From Streptomyces paludis (GTDB lineage: Bacteria > Actinomycetota > Actinomycetes > Streptomycetales > Streptomycetaceae), in NCBI RefSeq assembly GCF_003344965.1, contig NZ_CP031194.1, forward strand, positions 6,200,001 to 6,264,000: a DNA stretch of 64,000 nucleotides, read 5' to 3'. Numbering within the stretch: position 1 is the stretch's first letter; every line of letters begins with the position of its first letter. The translations under genes were made by a program, and so were the position numbers. Shown piece after piece: positions 32,300 to 40,873 of this stretch. The notes under the pieces were generated by a model. That model saw only the letters and a list, made by a program, of their open reading frames with translations. It ran no database searches and was not told where the DNA came from.

Positions 32300-32590
32300 G
32301 TGACGTCCCCGGAGATGACCGTCGGAGATCTTCTCGACCTGCTGTCCGGCTGCGACCGGAGTGCTCCGGTCCGCCAGGCCATCAACCCTTTTTTCCCGAT
32401 GGCACACCGCTTGGCGCAGGTCGTGCAGTCAGTGGATGAGACCGGTCGGACCGTTGTCTACCTCGCAGAAGGGCGTGACGAGGACGCACAGCTCGGCCAT
32501 CTGCCGCCGGAGGTCGCCGTCGACCTGACGTGGCAGGGCCCCGTCCAGGCACCCCCGCGCCGCCCCCGCCGCCGTGCCGGTGGCGTTTAG
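32300..32590 (+). CDS. Small hypothetical protein
   Basis: 96 residues with a compact N-terminal domain (MTVGDLLDLLSGCDRSAPVRQAINPFFPMAHRL) resembling phage/plasmid-associated Streptomyces hypotheticals, and a Pro/Arg-rich tail. AGGAGG at 32288 is seven bases before the GTG start. Sits between two DUF317 genes. Function unknown. Confidence 0.6.
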   Translation: MTSPEMTVGDLLDLLSGCDRSAPVRQAINPFFPMAHRLAQVVQSVDETGRTVVYLAEGRDEDAQLGHLPPEVAVDLTWQGPVQAPPRRPRRRAGGV

Positions 32591-32605
32591 ACCCGCACCG
32601 ACTCC

Positions 32606-33418
32606 ATGGAGGCGCCCCTGTATCCCGACTTCCCGTTCGACCCGTCCACCCCGCGTGGCGGCCAGCCCGCGTTCTGGGTCGGTCCCCGGTATCTGGCCGG
32701 TGATGATGAGCGCCTCTACGACGCCGTCGCCGACACGCTTGCCGGCCTGGGCTGGACGAGCCTGACGATCGTCCGTGGCCGGCACGTGCAGGACGAGGCG
32801 CCGGAGGACCGCCAGGTCCTGCGGAGCACCGTCCTGCACATCAGTCCCGACACGCTGCGCTGGGCCCAGTGGAGTCTGGCGGACGAACCGTTCCACCTGG
32901 GAAAGCTGCCGATCGCCTGGCAGATCTCCGCCCGCGCCGAGACGAGCAGCCCGCTCGCTCAATGGTCGGCCTACTTCACCCGCGACGTCCCCGGCGAGGC
33001 GGTGGCCGACTTCCTGGTCGCGCTCGACGCCCGCGATCAGGGAGCCGTGCCGCTCGCCGGATCCGAGCTGGTTCTCGACGCTGTTGCCGCACACGGATGG
33101 TTCCGCGACATTGACCGGCCTCAGGCAGCAACGGACCCGACGTTCACCTCGCACATCAGCCTCGGCGAGGTGCCGCCCCTCATCCAGGACACCGACCCGC
33201 GCGTCCTGGCGGCCGCTGAGGAGAGACCGGACGGATGGCAGGCGTGGGCCGAGCCCGCGCAGGGCGCACCGTGCCTGTGGGCGGCCTCCTTCGCCGCCAG
33301 CGTCCCGCACGATCTCGTTGCCGTCTTCGCCGCCTCTCTCAGCTCGACCGCACCGGTCCTGCGCCGGGTGCTGCCCGAGGCCACCCAGGAGCGCCTCCTG
33401 CGCGCGCCCGCCGTCTGA
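32606..33418 (+). CDS. DUF317 domain protein, two-unit
   Basis: 270 residues with two DUF317-type repeats, roughly residues 20-125 (WFVGP-type start, then AYFTRDVPGEAVADFLVALDA) and 150-265 (GWQAWAEPAQGAPCLWAASFAASVPHDLVAVFAASL). Conserved in Streptomyces, function unknown. Probably co-transcribed with the two genes before it and ended by the hairpin at 33446. Confidence 0.75.
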   Translation: MEAPLYPDFPFDPSTPRGGQPAFWVGPRYLAGDDERLYDAVADTLAGLGWTSLTIVRGRHVQDEAPEDRQVLRSTVLHISPDTLRWAQWSLADEPFHLGKLPIAWQISARAETSSPLAQWSAYFTRDVPGEAVADFLVALDARDQGAVPLAGSELVLDAVAAHGWFRDIDRPQAATDPTFTSHISLGEVPPLIQDTDPRVLAAAEERPDGWQAWAEPAQGAPCLWAASFAASVPHDLVAVFAASLSSTAPVLRRVLPEATQERLLRAPAV

Positions 33419-33445
33419 CTTCCCACGTACCACTCCCGACGAACG

Positions 33446-33483
33446 CGGCCCGGCCCCCTCCCCAGTAGGAGGTGGCCGGGCCG
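33446..33483 (+). terminator. Rho-independent-like terminator after DUF317 operon
   Basis: Ten-base perfect arms (33446-33455, 33474-33483) around an 18-base loop, followed by T-rich TCTTGATTT, 27 bp after the DUF317 stop. Confidence 0.75.
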
Positions 33484-33659
33484 TCTTGATTTCCGGGCCA
33501 GGCCCTCGTCAAAGCCACGGCTCCGGGCCTCACAGCCACAACCGGAACGTGTTCTACGTACGGTCCGGATATGTCCGAGCCTCGGCTCAGCACGTCGGCC
33601 AGGAACGTACTGCCCCCGGCCCACGGTGGTCGGAGGCGGCAGCAGGGCGGATGGGCAGG

Positions 33660-34334
33660 TCAGCTCGTTGCCGTGGCCTTGTCGAGGGCCGCGGCGAGGT
33701 GGCGGTCGACGAGGGCCGGGGAACCGGAGACGATCAGAAGCAGATTGCCGTCGCGTATCGCAGTCTGCTTGACCACGGTGCTCCGTCCTCCGGCCGAGAA
33801 CGTCAGGAACTGGCTCCACCGCTCGTCACCGAGGTCGTGGGGAGTGGGCAGCTTCTGTGAGGCTATGCCGACGGAGGCGCCGCCCGCGACAACCTGATAA
33901 GTCGGGCAGCCGGTCATGGCGTCGAAGATCCGGCTGATGCCGCCGGACAGTTTCTTCGCACTGTCGCTGTACAACTCCTCGGAGATCTCCGAGGAGCCGC
34001 CGCCGTACGTGAAGGTCACCTTCGCCATGTGCGGAAAGGTGAGCGTGCCGCCGGTGGCCGTGCCGCCACCGAGCTTGCTCAGGGCCGGGCAGCCGATGAC
34101 GGTGACGTCGTCGTGCTGGGTGGGGCGCTCCGGCTTGCGCAGGTAGCCGCCGCCGAGGTCGCTCTCGTCGAGCAGGCGGGGCTCCAGCGCAGCCGACGAG
34201 AGCGCGGCCGGCTTCCCGGTTCGGGCGGAGGGGGCGGTCTGGTACTTGACCCCGGTGGTGTCGGTGGAGCAGGAAGGCAGGGCAAGGAGAACGGCGGCGA
34301 CGCCGAGGGCGGTGGTGGAGACGCGAACGCGCAT
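33660..34334 (-). CDS. Secreted lipoprotein, PknH-sensor-like
   Basis: 224 residues. Signal peptide with lipobox ALPSC (lipid Cys near residue 22), then a beta-rich domain with Cys pairs (VIGCPAL, MTGCPTY) and a pattern (LLDESDLGGGYL... SEISEELYSDSA) like the extracellular sensor domain of mycobacterial PknH/LppH. No partner gene adjacent. Role at the cell surface unknown. Confidence 0.65.
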   Translation of the reverse strand: MRVRVSTTALGVAAVLLALPSCSTDTTGVKYQTAPSARTGKPAALSSAALEPRLLDESDLGGGYLRKPERPTQHDDVTVIGCPALSKLGGGTATGGTLTFPHMAKVTFTYGGGSSEISEELYSDSAKKLSGGISRIFDAMTGCPTYQVVAGGASVGIASQKLPTPHDLGDERWSQFLTFSAGGRSTVVKQTAIRDGNLLLIVSGSPALVDRHLAAALDKATATS

Positions 34335-34413
34335 GACGGAACTGACCCCTTGGTACTGGGTGACGGGTGGTCAGTGCGGGCCCGAGGGCCCGATGGGGTC
34401 GTAGGAGTGAGGG

Positions 34414-34857
34414 TCAGCGTCCGAGGTGGCGCAGGCAGTCCTCGAACGTGGCGTGCGTCGCGTCGGTCGGCCCGGAGTTCCGGTTGTACCAGGCGGCGTC
34501 GAGGCGGGTCTCCTGCTGCTCGTGGCCGGCCCGGCACCGCAGCCAGATCTGGCCGCGAGTAGAGAGGACGAGCCAGTCCCGGTACGCGCCGCACACCGCG
34601 CAGGCCGCCATCTCGCCGTCGAGGATGAGGGGCTGCTTCCACACCATCATCCTGCCGTCGACCTGGTCGTGGCTCGGCACGCGCAGCTCCGGCGGAAGGA
34701 AGTCGTCCACCACGCCCATCGACTCGGCGGGGTCCGGCTCAACCGCCGGTACTCCGAAGCCTGGTGGGACCTGGCCCTGTAGCCGCGCCGCCAGCTCGGC
34801 GAACTGCCTCTGAGCTTCGCTCGGCCCCTTGGCCCGGCGGCGTATCCGGTGAAACAC
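34414..34857 (-). CDS. Hypothetical zinc-ribbon-like protein
   Basis: 147 residues. The N-terminal half is helical and basic. The C-terminal half has CAVCGAYRDW and IWLRCRAGHE, a probable four-ligand zinc site (Cys-x2-Cys ... Cys-x3-His). Found near Streptomyces mobilisation genes; it follows the relaxase gene and is read in the same direction, with a 121-bp gap. Function unknown. Confidence 0.55.
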   Translation of the reverse strand: MFHRIRRRAKGPSEAQRQFAELAARLQGQVPPGFGVPAVEPDPAESMGVVDDFLPPELRVPSHDQVDGRMMVWKQPLILDGEMAACAVCGAYRDWLVLSTRGQIWLRCRAGHEQQETRLDAAWYNRNSGPTDATHATFEDCLRHLGR

Positions 34858-34978
34858 CCTGGCGTTCTCCTCTGGCTACGTCGTCTCGTACTGCTCGTAT
34901 CACGATCGTGCTCTACGCTCCCGGTGGTTTCCATTCACAAAGTCCACAGTCACGGTGGCGTGCCGGCATGCGGCAGGC

Positions 34979-36721
34979 TCACCGGGTCCTACGCGATTGC
35001 TCCTCGCCGTTGCGCCGCTTGCCGGGCGCGGAGGGCCTGGTCGTCGTTCTGCGTGGTGCGGTCCGGTTCTTTGAGGTGTTGGGCTCGGTTACGTTGGAGG
35101 CGTGGGCGGGCAAGTTGGCTGTCCGCCGTATCCGCCACACGAGTACGTCGCTGACGGAGCCCGCGGTGTCGAGTTCGCGGCGCTGCGCGGCGTCGGACAA
35201 GAGGGCAGCGGGGTCGTGGCCGGCGGCTTCGGCCTCCGCGATGGTCGCGGCCAAGGCATACCAGCCTGGCTCAGCGAGGATCTGTCCGGCCAGCTCCGGT
35301 AGCGCTTCGTGCAGCAGTGTGGTCTGCCGCTGGAGTATTGGCCGGCTCAGACGCCGGCCTTGTTGGTAGAGCACGCCGAGGGGCTGGGCGGCGGCTTTTT
35401 GGTAGGCGGTGCGCAGGTGCTCGGCGGCCCGGGTGGCGGCTTCGGCCTGCTGGGCGTGGCCCTTTCTGTTGTGCCAGTGCGCGGCGGCGGTGATGAGGAA
35501 GAACAGCATGTCGATCGCCATCGCGGTGGTGGCGCCGTCCTGCCCGCGGCCGAGGGCGGGGCCGCCGTGGACCAGGTCGCGGGCGGCCTGCCGTAGTGCT
35601 CGGTCGTGGCCGCGTACGGCGCGGACGTGGGAGCGCGAGGCCCGCTCGAAGGCTGTTGCGGCGTCGCGCAGTTCGCGGCGTGTGTGGGCGGCGGACGTCT
35701 TCGCGAGGGCATCCAGGATTTCGCCGGTCGCAGCGATATGGGCGGCGACGTCCGCGTCCCGGCCGTGCTCGACGACGAGCACGGCCTGCCACACGGCCGA
35801 TGCCGTTGCGAGGCGGGCGGCGGCCGGACCTCCTGGGCCCGTACGGACTGTTTCGTGTTGCTGGGGAGCCGGGTTGTCCTGGGCATCGGCGGACCAGCGC
35901 TCCCGGATACGGGGGAGCGAGAGGTCGGGGGCGAGGCGCGCGCCGGGGTAGAACACCGGCTCGCCGTCCTTGTTCAGGTCGTCGGGCAGGGCGACCTTGT
36001 ATCCGAGGAGGTCGCCGGAGGGCGCGGCACGCTTGCGGATCAGGAGGCCGGCGGCGGCGAGCCGGCCGAAGAACTCCTCATCGCTCATTGCGCCGGTCAC
36101 CGCGCGCCGTACGGTTTCACGCAGTTCTTCGCGGGCGGTGCGCTCGCGGCCCTGCCGTTCGGCCTTGTGGCGTTCGGCGCTGGTGGGCCGCTGCGCGGCG
36201 GTGCCGTCGCCGGGCGCGACCTCATGGAGGCCGAGTTCCCTCTCGATGAGCCGGGCTTCCGCCTGGGCCCGGGCGCCGGAGCGGAAGTCGTCGGGGCGGT
36301 GGCCGTCCTCGGTCACGAGGGTGGCGACGATGTGGATGTGGTCGTCGGCGTGACGTACGGCGGCCCAGCGGCAGCCGGGCTGTCCGTCGCCGGGGTCGAT
36401 GCCGGTGGCGGCGACGATACGGCGGGCGATGTCGGCCCACTCCTCGTCGGACAGGATCCGGTCGCCCGGGTCGGCGCGTACGGAGGTGTGCCATACGTGC
36501 TTGGCCGGGCGGGCGTGCTTGTCGAGGGCCATCACGGGTTGGTCCAAGAGCTGCTGGAGGTCGGCGAGGGTGACGTTCGGGTCGCGGCCGGGGTCGGGGG
36601 ACATACCGTCGAAGGAGGCGACGAGATGGGGGTCGGTGTGTTCCTCGTACCTGCCCGGACCGTAGAGGTAGGCGAGGAGTCCGATGGTCCGGGAGCCCGA
36701 CTCATTGACACTGGGCATCAT
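34979..36721 (-). CDS. Relaxase/mobilisation nuclease
   Basis: 580 residues. The N-terminal ~230 residues form a MobA/VirD2-type relaxase: WHTSVRADPGDRILSDEEW, the metal-binding HADDHIHIVATLV cluster, and an Arg-rich helix after it. The C-terminal ~300 residues are helical and Ala-rich. It nicks plasmid or ICE DNA at oriT and leads it into a recipient. The start overlaps the MobC stop (ATGA). The presence of relaxase without visible integrase or replication gene means the element type (plasmid or ICE) is open. Confidence 0.82.
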   Translation of the reverse strand: MMPSVNESGSRTIGLLAYLYGPGRYEEHTDPHLVASFDGMSPDPGRDPNVTLADLQQLLDQPVMALDKHARPAKHVWHTSVRADPGDRILSDEEWADIARRIVAATGIDPGDGQPGCRWAAVRHADDHIHIVATLVTEDGHRPDDFRSGARAQAEARLIERELGLHEVAPGDGTAAQRPTSAERHKAERQGRERTAREELRETVRRAVTGAMSDEEFFGRLAAAGLLIRKRAAPSGDLLGYKVALPDDLNKDGEPVFYPGARLAPDLSLPRIRERWSADAQDNPAPQQHETVRTGPGGPAAARLATASAVWQAVLVVEHGRDADVAAHIAATGEILDALAKTSAAHTRRELRDAATAFERASRSHVRAVRGHDRALRQAARDLVHGGPALGRGQDGATTAMAIDMLFFLITAAAHWHNRKGHAQQAEAATRAAEHLRTAYQKAAAQPLGVLYQQGRRLSRPILQRQTTLLHEALPELAGQILAEPGWYALAATIAEAEAAGHDPAALLSDAAQRRELDTAGSVSDVLVWRIRRTANLPAHASNVTEPNTSKNRTAPRRTTTRPSAPGKRRNGEEQSRRTR

Positions 36722-37344
36722 GATCCGCGGTGCTCGATCAGCTGGGCGGCGGCTTGGTGCGCTGTGTCGGCGGCACGCCGTACGGCGGCGATGGCGGCTT
36801 TGAGCTGGGGAGCGTCCGCACCGGAGTTGAGCGCTTTGACTGCCTGGTTGAGGTTGCTGCCGGCCCAGCCGAGTCGGCGTCGGCTGTCGAACAGGGCCGT
36901 GATCACTTCACGTTCGTCGGCGATCTCGGCGCTGGTGCGGTCGAGGTCGCGGGCGGCGACGAGTGCGGAGCGGGCGAGGAACCCAGCGACGGACAGATTG
37001 CATCGGGCGGCGGCGGACTTGATCAGGGCGTACTCGTCTTCGTTGAAACGCGTGGCGGGCTGGCGCAGGCGCTTCTTCTCGGGCGGTTGACGCGGGCGCT
37101 GGCGGGCGCGAGGCGCGCGCTGTCGGCGTACGCGCGCTTCGGTCGGCTTCTCCTCCTGTCCAGGCTTCGATCCGCCCTCGGTCGAAGCCAGAAGGACCTG
37201 CGCCCCCCGGTGCAGGTCCTCGCCCGCCCCCTCGGGGGCGGGTTCGGCGGAAGCTATGCTTCCGCCCCAACTTGCTCGCCCCGAGAGCGAGTTGGTGTCG
37301 GGTTCAGGTGCGGGGGTCGTGCCGTTCTCGGGTGCGTTCTTCAT
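36718..37344 (-). CDS. MobC-like relaxosome protein
   Basis: 208 residues. A disordered, basic N-terminal ~95 residues precedes a ribbon-helix-helix-like start (RQPATRFNEDEYALIKSAAARCNLSVAGFLARSAL) and a MobC C-terminal region (LGWAGSNLNQAVKALNSG). Helps the relaxase bind oriT. Coupled on both sides: its start overlaps the stop of the 63-residue ORF at 37341, and its stop overlaps the relaxase start. Confidence 0.8.
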   Translation of the reverse strand: MKNAPENGTTPAPEPDTNSLSGRASWGGSIASAEPAPEGAGEDLHRGAQVLLASTEGGSKPGQEEKPTEARVRRQRAPRARQRPRQPPEKKRLRQPATRFNEDEYALIKSAAARCNLSVAGFLARSALVAARDLDRTSAEIADEREVITALFDSRRRLGWAGSNLNQAVKALNSGADAPQLKAAIAAVRRAADTAHQAAAQLIEHRGS

Positions 37345-37532
37345 CGGAATTCGGGCCTTGTGGAGCAGATGCGGTGCTGGATGGTCGCGGCCAGCGAGAG
37401 GACGTCGGCGTGCAGAAATCGCCGACGGACCAGAACATCCGCCCAGGCACCGGCCTCGGCGACGGCGGGCTCGGATGAATGAGGGGAACGCGGAATCACG
37501 GCGTACCTCCTAGCGGGGTGGTGGCCCGGCAC
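37341..37532 (-). CDS. Small hypothetical ORF upstream of mobC
   Basis: 63 residues, no recognised family (VAEAGAWADVLVRRRFLHADVLSLAATI). Its stop overlaps the MobC ATG (ATGA), a pattern repeated through this operon, which supports a coding role. Could be a DNA-binding or leader protein. Confidence 0.45.
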   Translation of the reverse strand: MPGHHPARRYAVIPRSPHSSEPAVAEAGAWADVLVRRRFLHADVLSLAATIQHRICSTRPEFR

Positions 37533-37584
37533 GGAGCCGGATCACCTTTTGCGGACCGGGGAGTTGAGCTGGGGTATTGCCAGT

Positions 37585-37776
37585 TCAGCCGCACTCGGGG
37601 CAGCGTCCGGCGTGGCTGTTCAGCGCCCGGGCCATCCGCTGCTTCGTCGAGACAGCCTGCTTTGCACTGGATTTCGCCGCCGGCCTGCCCTCGTGCCGCT
37701 TGGAGTGGGCGAGCATGAAGCCGATTTCCCGCTCGTACTCCGCGCGGATGGTGTTGAACTGGTGGCAGGTCTTCAT
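37585..37776 (-). CDS. Small Cys-containing hypothetical ORF
   Basis: 63 residues (MKTCHQFNTIRAEYEREIGFML...), basic C-terminal half, ending CPECG. Cys-x2-Cys suggests metal binding. Its ATG overlaps the stop of the membrane protein upstream, so it is translationally coupled. Confidence 0.5.
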   Translation of the reverse strand: MKTCHQFNTIRAEYEREIGFMLAHSKRHEGRPAAKSSAKQAVSTKQRMARALNSHAGRCPECG

Positions 37777-39347
37777 CAGGCGGTGTTCCTTGTCTTCGTG
37801 GTGTCGTTGTTCCGCAGCTGCGCCAGGACCAGGCTCAGCCGGTCGTTCCGGCCGCCTTTCAGGCCCTCGCGGCGGAGGATCTCCCGCAGCTGGACTCGGG
37901 TGACGGACTCGTTGCCGTCCCGTGCGAGCAGGGCGGGGACGTGGGGGCGGATTTGCTGGACGAGCTGGTCCGTCGACTGCTCCAGCTCGCGCGGCGGGCG
38001 CTGTGTCTGCGGGGTGCGGGACCGGCTGCGGTTCGCCTTGTTCTTCGTCTTGGCCTTCGCGGTCGTCTTCCGCCGGAGAGGGACTGTGTGTCCCCGGTCC
38101 CCGGTGGGTTCGGTCCCCGATTCGGTGGGGGTCGGTCCCCGGTTCCCGGTGGGTTCGGTCCCCGAATCGGCAGCGGTCGGTCCCCGGTGCGAATCAGGGC
38201 GCTGAGCGGATACTTCTTGGGCGGGAAGGCCGGTCCCCACCCTTTCGGCGTCGCTCGCCGAGGCGCTCACATCGGCGGGACCGGTCCCCGGGACCGCGTC
38301 CGTTCCCGGGACGGCGGCGCTCGCGTCGTCGCCTTCGGTCCCAGCGCTTGAAGGCTCCTTCGAGTCCGGGATTTCAGGGCTCGGTCCCCTGGGGGTGCTC
38401 GGTCCCCGGTCCCCGTCCGGCGCGTCGGGACCGGCTACGGGGACCGACGTTTTCGAGGTCGGCGGCGAGGGGACCGTGGCTGCCGTTGTGGTGCTTTGCG
38501 CCGGGGACCAGGGGGAGGGCAGCGGGACCGTGGCGAGCGTGAGGGCGTGCCGGCGGGCGGCGAGCTGGTCGAGTAGCTGTGCGCGCTGGACGAGGTCGGT
38601 GCCGACGCAGGCCCTGCCGACCGCCTTTGACAGGCGCCGGGTGAGCCGTCGGCTGCTCCGGTTGCGCTGCTGCTCGGGTGTGCGCTCGGCGAGGCGAGCA
38701 GCCAGGTTGACCGCGCGGGTGGTGGCCCGGTCCCGGGTGATCTGCGCGGCGTCGCGGTCTCGCGAGGCGATGCCGAGACGGGACAGGAGCCGCTCGCGAG
38801 CCTCCCGGCCCATGACGGCGAGCAGCCCGTTCGAGGCGGCGCCCGGGACGTGCAGGCGCAGTTCTATGCCCATGGCAAGGTGCCACAGCATCGCTGCCAT
38901 GACCGGGCCGACGAAGGCGCGGACCGTGCCGCCGACAGGGCCGCTCTCTGCGTAGGCCGGGATCACCTGCACTCCGGTGATTACCCAGACCAGAGTGCCC
39001 GGCAGGCCGGGAGCGCCCTGAGTGGCCAGGTTCTGCCGGGCCATCAGCGCGGTCGCGAAGAGCGCCAACTCGGCTGCCGCGAACATGCCGACCCGCTCGA
39101 CGGTGCCGGCTATGTCGAGGTAGTCGGCCGCGAAGCGCCACGAAGTGTCCGCGCTGTAGGCGGTGCAGCCCAGGGCGGCCACGGCGGCGACCTTCACCGC
39201 AGGGCCGCCGAGACGTTTCTGCTGGCGCGTGCCCGAGCGCCGCATGGTCCAGACGGCCAGGAGGACCATGAGGGCGGTGGGCACCCCGGCGGCGAGCAGG
39301 AGAGAGAGGTCCGGAGCGGCGCCGAGCGACAGGGCGGGGTGGGTCAT
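37776..39347 (-). CDS. SpdB-like plasmid-transfer membrane protein
   Basis: 523 residues. The N-terminal ~170 residues hold about five TM helices (LLLAAGVPTALMVLLAVW, and others). A coiled/basic region follows, then a long Pro/Thr/Gly/Ser-rich linker with tandem EPTG repeats. The C-terminal ~60-residue domain looks helix-turn-helix-like (TRVQLREILRREGLKGGRNDRLSLVLAQL). TM-plus-linker-plus-DNA-binding proteins of this kind are encoded next to Streptomyces transfer genes (SpdB family). Coupled to the WhiB-like gene by an ATGA overlap. Confidence 0.65.
   Translation of the reverse strand: MTHPALSLGAAPDLSLLLAAGVPTALMVLLAVWTMRRSGTRQQKRLGGPAVKVAAVAALGCTAYSADTSWRFAADYLDIAGTVERVGMFAAAELALFATALMARQNLATQGAPGLPGTLVWVITGVQVIPAYAESGPVGGTVRAFVGPVMAAMLWHLAMGIELRLHVPGAASNGLLAVMGREARERLLSRLGIASRDRDAAQITRDRATTRAVNLAARLAERTPEQQRNRSSRRLTRRLSKAVGRACVGTDLVQRAQLLDQLAARRHALTLATVPLPSPWSPAQSTTTAATVPSPPTSKTSVPVAGPDAPDGDRGPSTPRGPSPEIPDSKEPSSAGTEGDDASAAVPGTDAVPGTGPADVSASASDAERVGTGLPAQEVSAQRPDSHRGPTAADSGTEPTGNRGPTPTESGTEPTGDRGHTVPLRRKTTAKAKTKNKANRSRSRTPQTQRPPRELEQSTDQLVQQIRPHVPALLARDGNESVTRVQLREILRREGLKGGRNDRLSLVLAQLRNNDTTKTRNTA
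38095..38190. repeat. 45-bp tandem repeat within the SpdB-like gene
   Basis: Two adjoining near-identical units with a 45-bp period (starting at 38101 and 38146) encode the repeated TESGTEPTG/DSGTEPTG linker. A multiple of 3, so the repeat keeps frame and can vary in copy number. Confidence 0.6.
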
Positions 39348-39985
39348 GCGGCCTTTCCGAGAGGGGCGTGCGCCGGGGACGATGCTGCCGGGTGGGTGGG
39401 CGGCTGCTGGGTGCCGGGCGTGGCGGGGGTGGGGCTGCCTGTTGCCGGGGTGGGCTTCTTCCGCTTCTTCTTGGGGCGTGGTACGCCGTAGGTGCGGTCG
39501 CGGTCGAAGACTTTGTTCGCGGTCTGCCGGAGGAGGTCACGGGCGTGCTTGTGGCTGATCTGGAGGGCGGCGGCGAGTCGGCCGGGCCGCCAGCCGCGCA
39601 CGTAGGCGTGGTCGATGACGACCTGCCGCTCGGTCTCGGTCAGGTGGACGTCGCGTCCCTGGAAGAAGGCCGTTACGCGCCGGTAGTCGAGGCGCTGGGC
39701 CAGTCCGTTGTGCAAGGGGCGCCGCTCGGCTTCGGTGAGGCCGCCCCAGATGCCCTCCTTGAGGACGTTCTCCAGGGCGAAGTCGAGGCAGTCGCGGCGT
39801 ACAGGGCACCAGCCGCACAGTTCCTTCGCCTCGGCGATGGCTTCGTGGTCCCGGGGGAGCGGGAAGAACACCGCGTCGGCGTCCTCGACATCCATGCCGT
39901 GGCACGTTCCGCGGGTATGCCAGCTGGTGTCGCCGATGCCGCGCAGGCCGGTGGACGGCGCGTCATGGGTGGTGATGTGGCGCAA
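39344..39985 (-). CDS. WhiB-family protein with C-terminal HTH
   Basis: 213 residues with the chosen TTG start at 39985, which has GGAGA five bases upstream; a longer form from ATG 40126 is possible. The WhiB iron-sulfur cysteines are RGTC, then ELCGWCPVRRDC, followed by the turn GIWGG. After the WhiB domain is an HTH-like segment (RGWRPGRLAAALQISHKHARDLLRQ) and a basic Pro-rich tail. WhiB proteins are [4Fe-4S] transcription regulators that work with sigma factors. The extra HTH, absent from chromosomal WhiB proteins, may let this one bind DNA itself. Confidence 0.75.
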   Translation of the reverse strand: MRHITTHDAPSTGLRGIGDTSWHTRGTCHGMDVEDADAVFFPLPRDHEAIAEAKELCGWCPVRRDCLDFALENVLKEGIWGGLTEAERRPLHNGLAQRLDYRRVTAFFQGRDVHLTETERQVVIDHAYVRGWRPGRLAAALQISHKHARDLLRQTANKVFDRDRTYGVPRPKKKRKKPTPATGSPTPATPGTQQPPTHPAASSPAHAPLGKAA

Positions 39986-40142
39986 GGCGATCTCCGATGT
40001 GCTGCCGCGCCGGCCGGAGTGGTGCTCGGTGGGGGCGGCGTCGGGTGCCGGCTGCGGCGCGAGGGCGCGCGCCGCAGCCGGGGCGGGACGGTGATGTGGG
40101 GTAGCGGTGCACCGAACCGGATACACGCGCTGGATACGCCGG

Positions 40143-40871
40143 TCAGGCCACGGCGGTCTGCTGGGCCTGCTCGGTCTGCTGACCCTGCTGGGCCGCGGCG
40201 AGATCGAGGCGGCCTGGGTGCGGCGTGGCGCGCGGGGTGGTTCCGCGTGCTCCGTCGTCGGGTCCGATCCGGCGGCGACGACACGGCTCGCCGGGCTGGG
40301 CCAGGCACCACTCGCACCGGACGCTCAGAGCGTCGGGCAGCCCCTGCGCGAGGGCGGCCTCGCGAGCGGCTCGGGCCGGCCGATAGGGGGCGAGGGAGGC
40401 GCGGGCGGCGGGCGGTATGCAGGAGCCGATCTCCCGCAGTCGCGCCTTCAGCTTCGGGTCGACACCGTCGCGACCGGTGGTGATCGCCCGGGCCTGCTCG
40501 GGCTGTGCGGTGCCGGCGGCGACGGCCCGACGGGTACTGACCAGCGCGGCGGTCCAGGCGACCTGGTCGTCCGGGTCGACAGGGGGTGTGGGGTCGGAGT
40601 GCCGGGCCAGCCGGTCGCGCCGGTAGCTCACCCAGGGACGGACGACGTCCGCGGGCAGGATCTGGTAGGGCGAGGTGCGGATGTGCCGGCGGGCGACAAC
40701 GCGGGCGTCCCAGCCGTGCGTGGTGGCCATCGGCACGTCGTCGTCCTCGTTGCTGAGCAGCTCGTGCCACTGGGCGAGCTGGTCGCGGGCCTCGCCCGGG
40801 TCGGTGCGGATGGTGCGGGGATCCAGTCGGCCGATGTAGGCCAGCAGGGCGGCGGTTTCGCGGCGGTCCAC
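40143..40871 (-). CDS. Hypothetical zinc-finger-like plasmid protein
   Basis: 242 residues from the GTG at 40871, whose codon is 2 bp from the end of the preceding gene. An N-terminal helical domain (ETAALLAYIGRLDPRTI) precedes a middle region rich in basic residues and a small finger CEWCLAQPGEPCRRRR near residue 200. Ends in a Gln-rich tail. Similar proteins accompany Streptomyces plasmid and ICE modules. Function unknown. Confidence 0.6.
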   Translation of the reverse strand: MDRRETAALLAYIGRLDPRTIRTDPGEARDQLAQWHELLSNEDDDVPMATTHGWDARVVARRHIRTSPYQILPADVVRPWVSYRRDRLARHSDPTPPVDPDDQVAWTAALVSTRRAVAAGTAQPEQARAITTGRDGVDPKLKARLREIGSCIPPAARASLAPYRPARAAREAALAQGLPDALSVRCEWCLAQPGEPCRRRRIGPDDGARGTTPRATPHPGRLDLAAAQQGQQTEQAQQTAVA

Positions 40872-40873
40872 GG

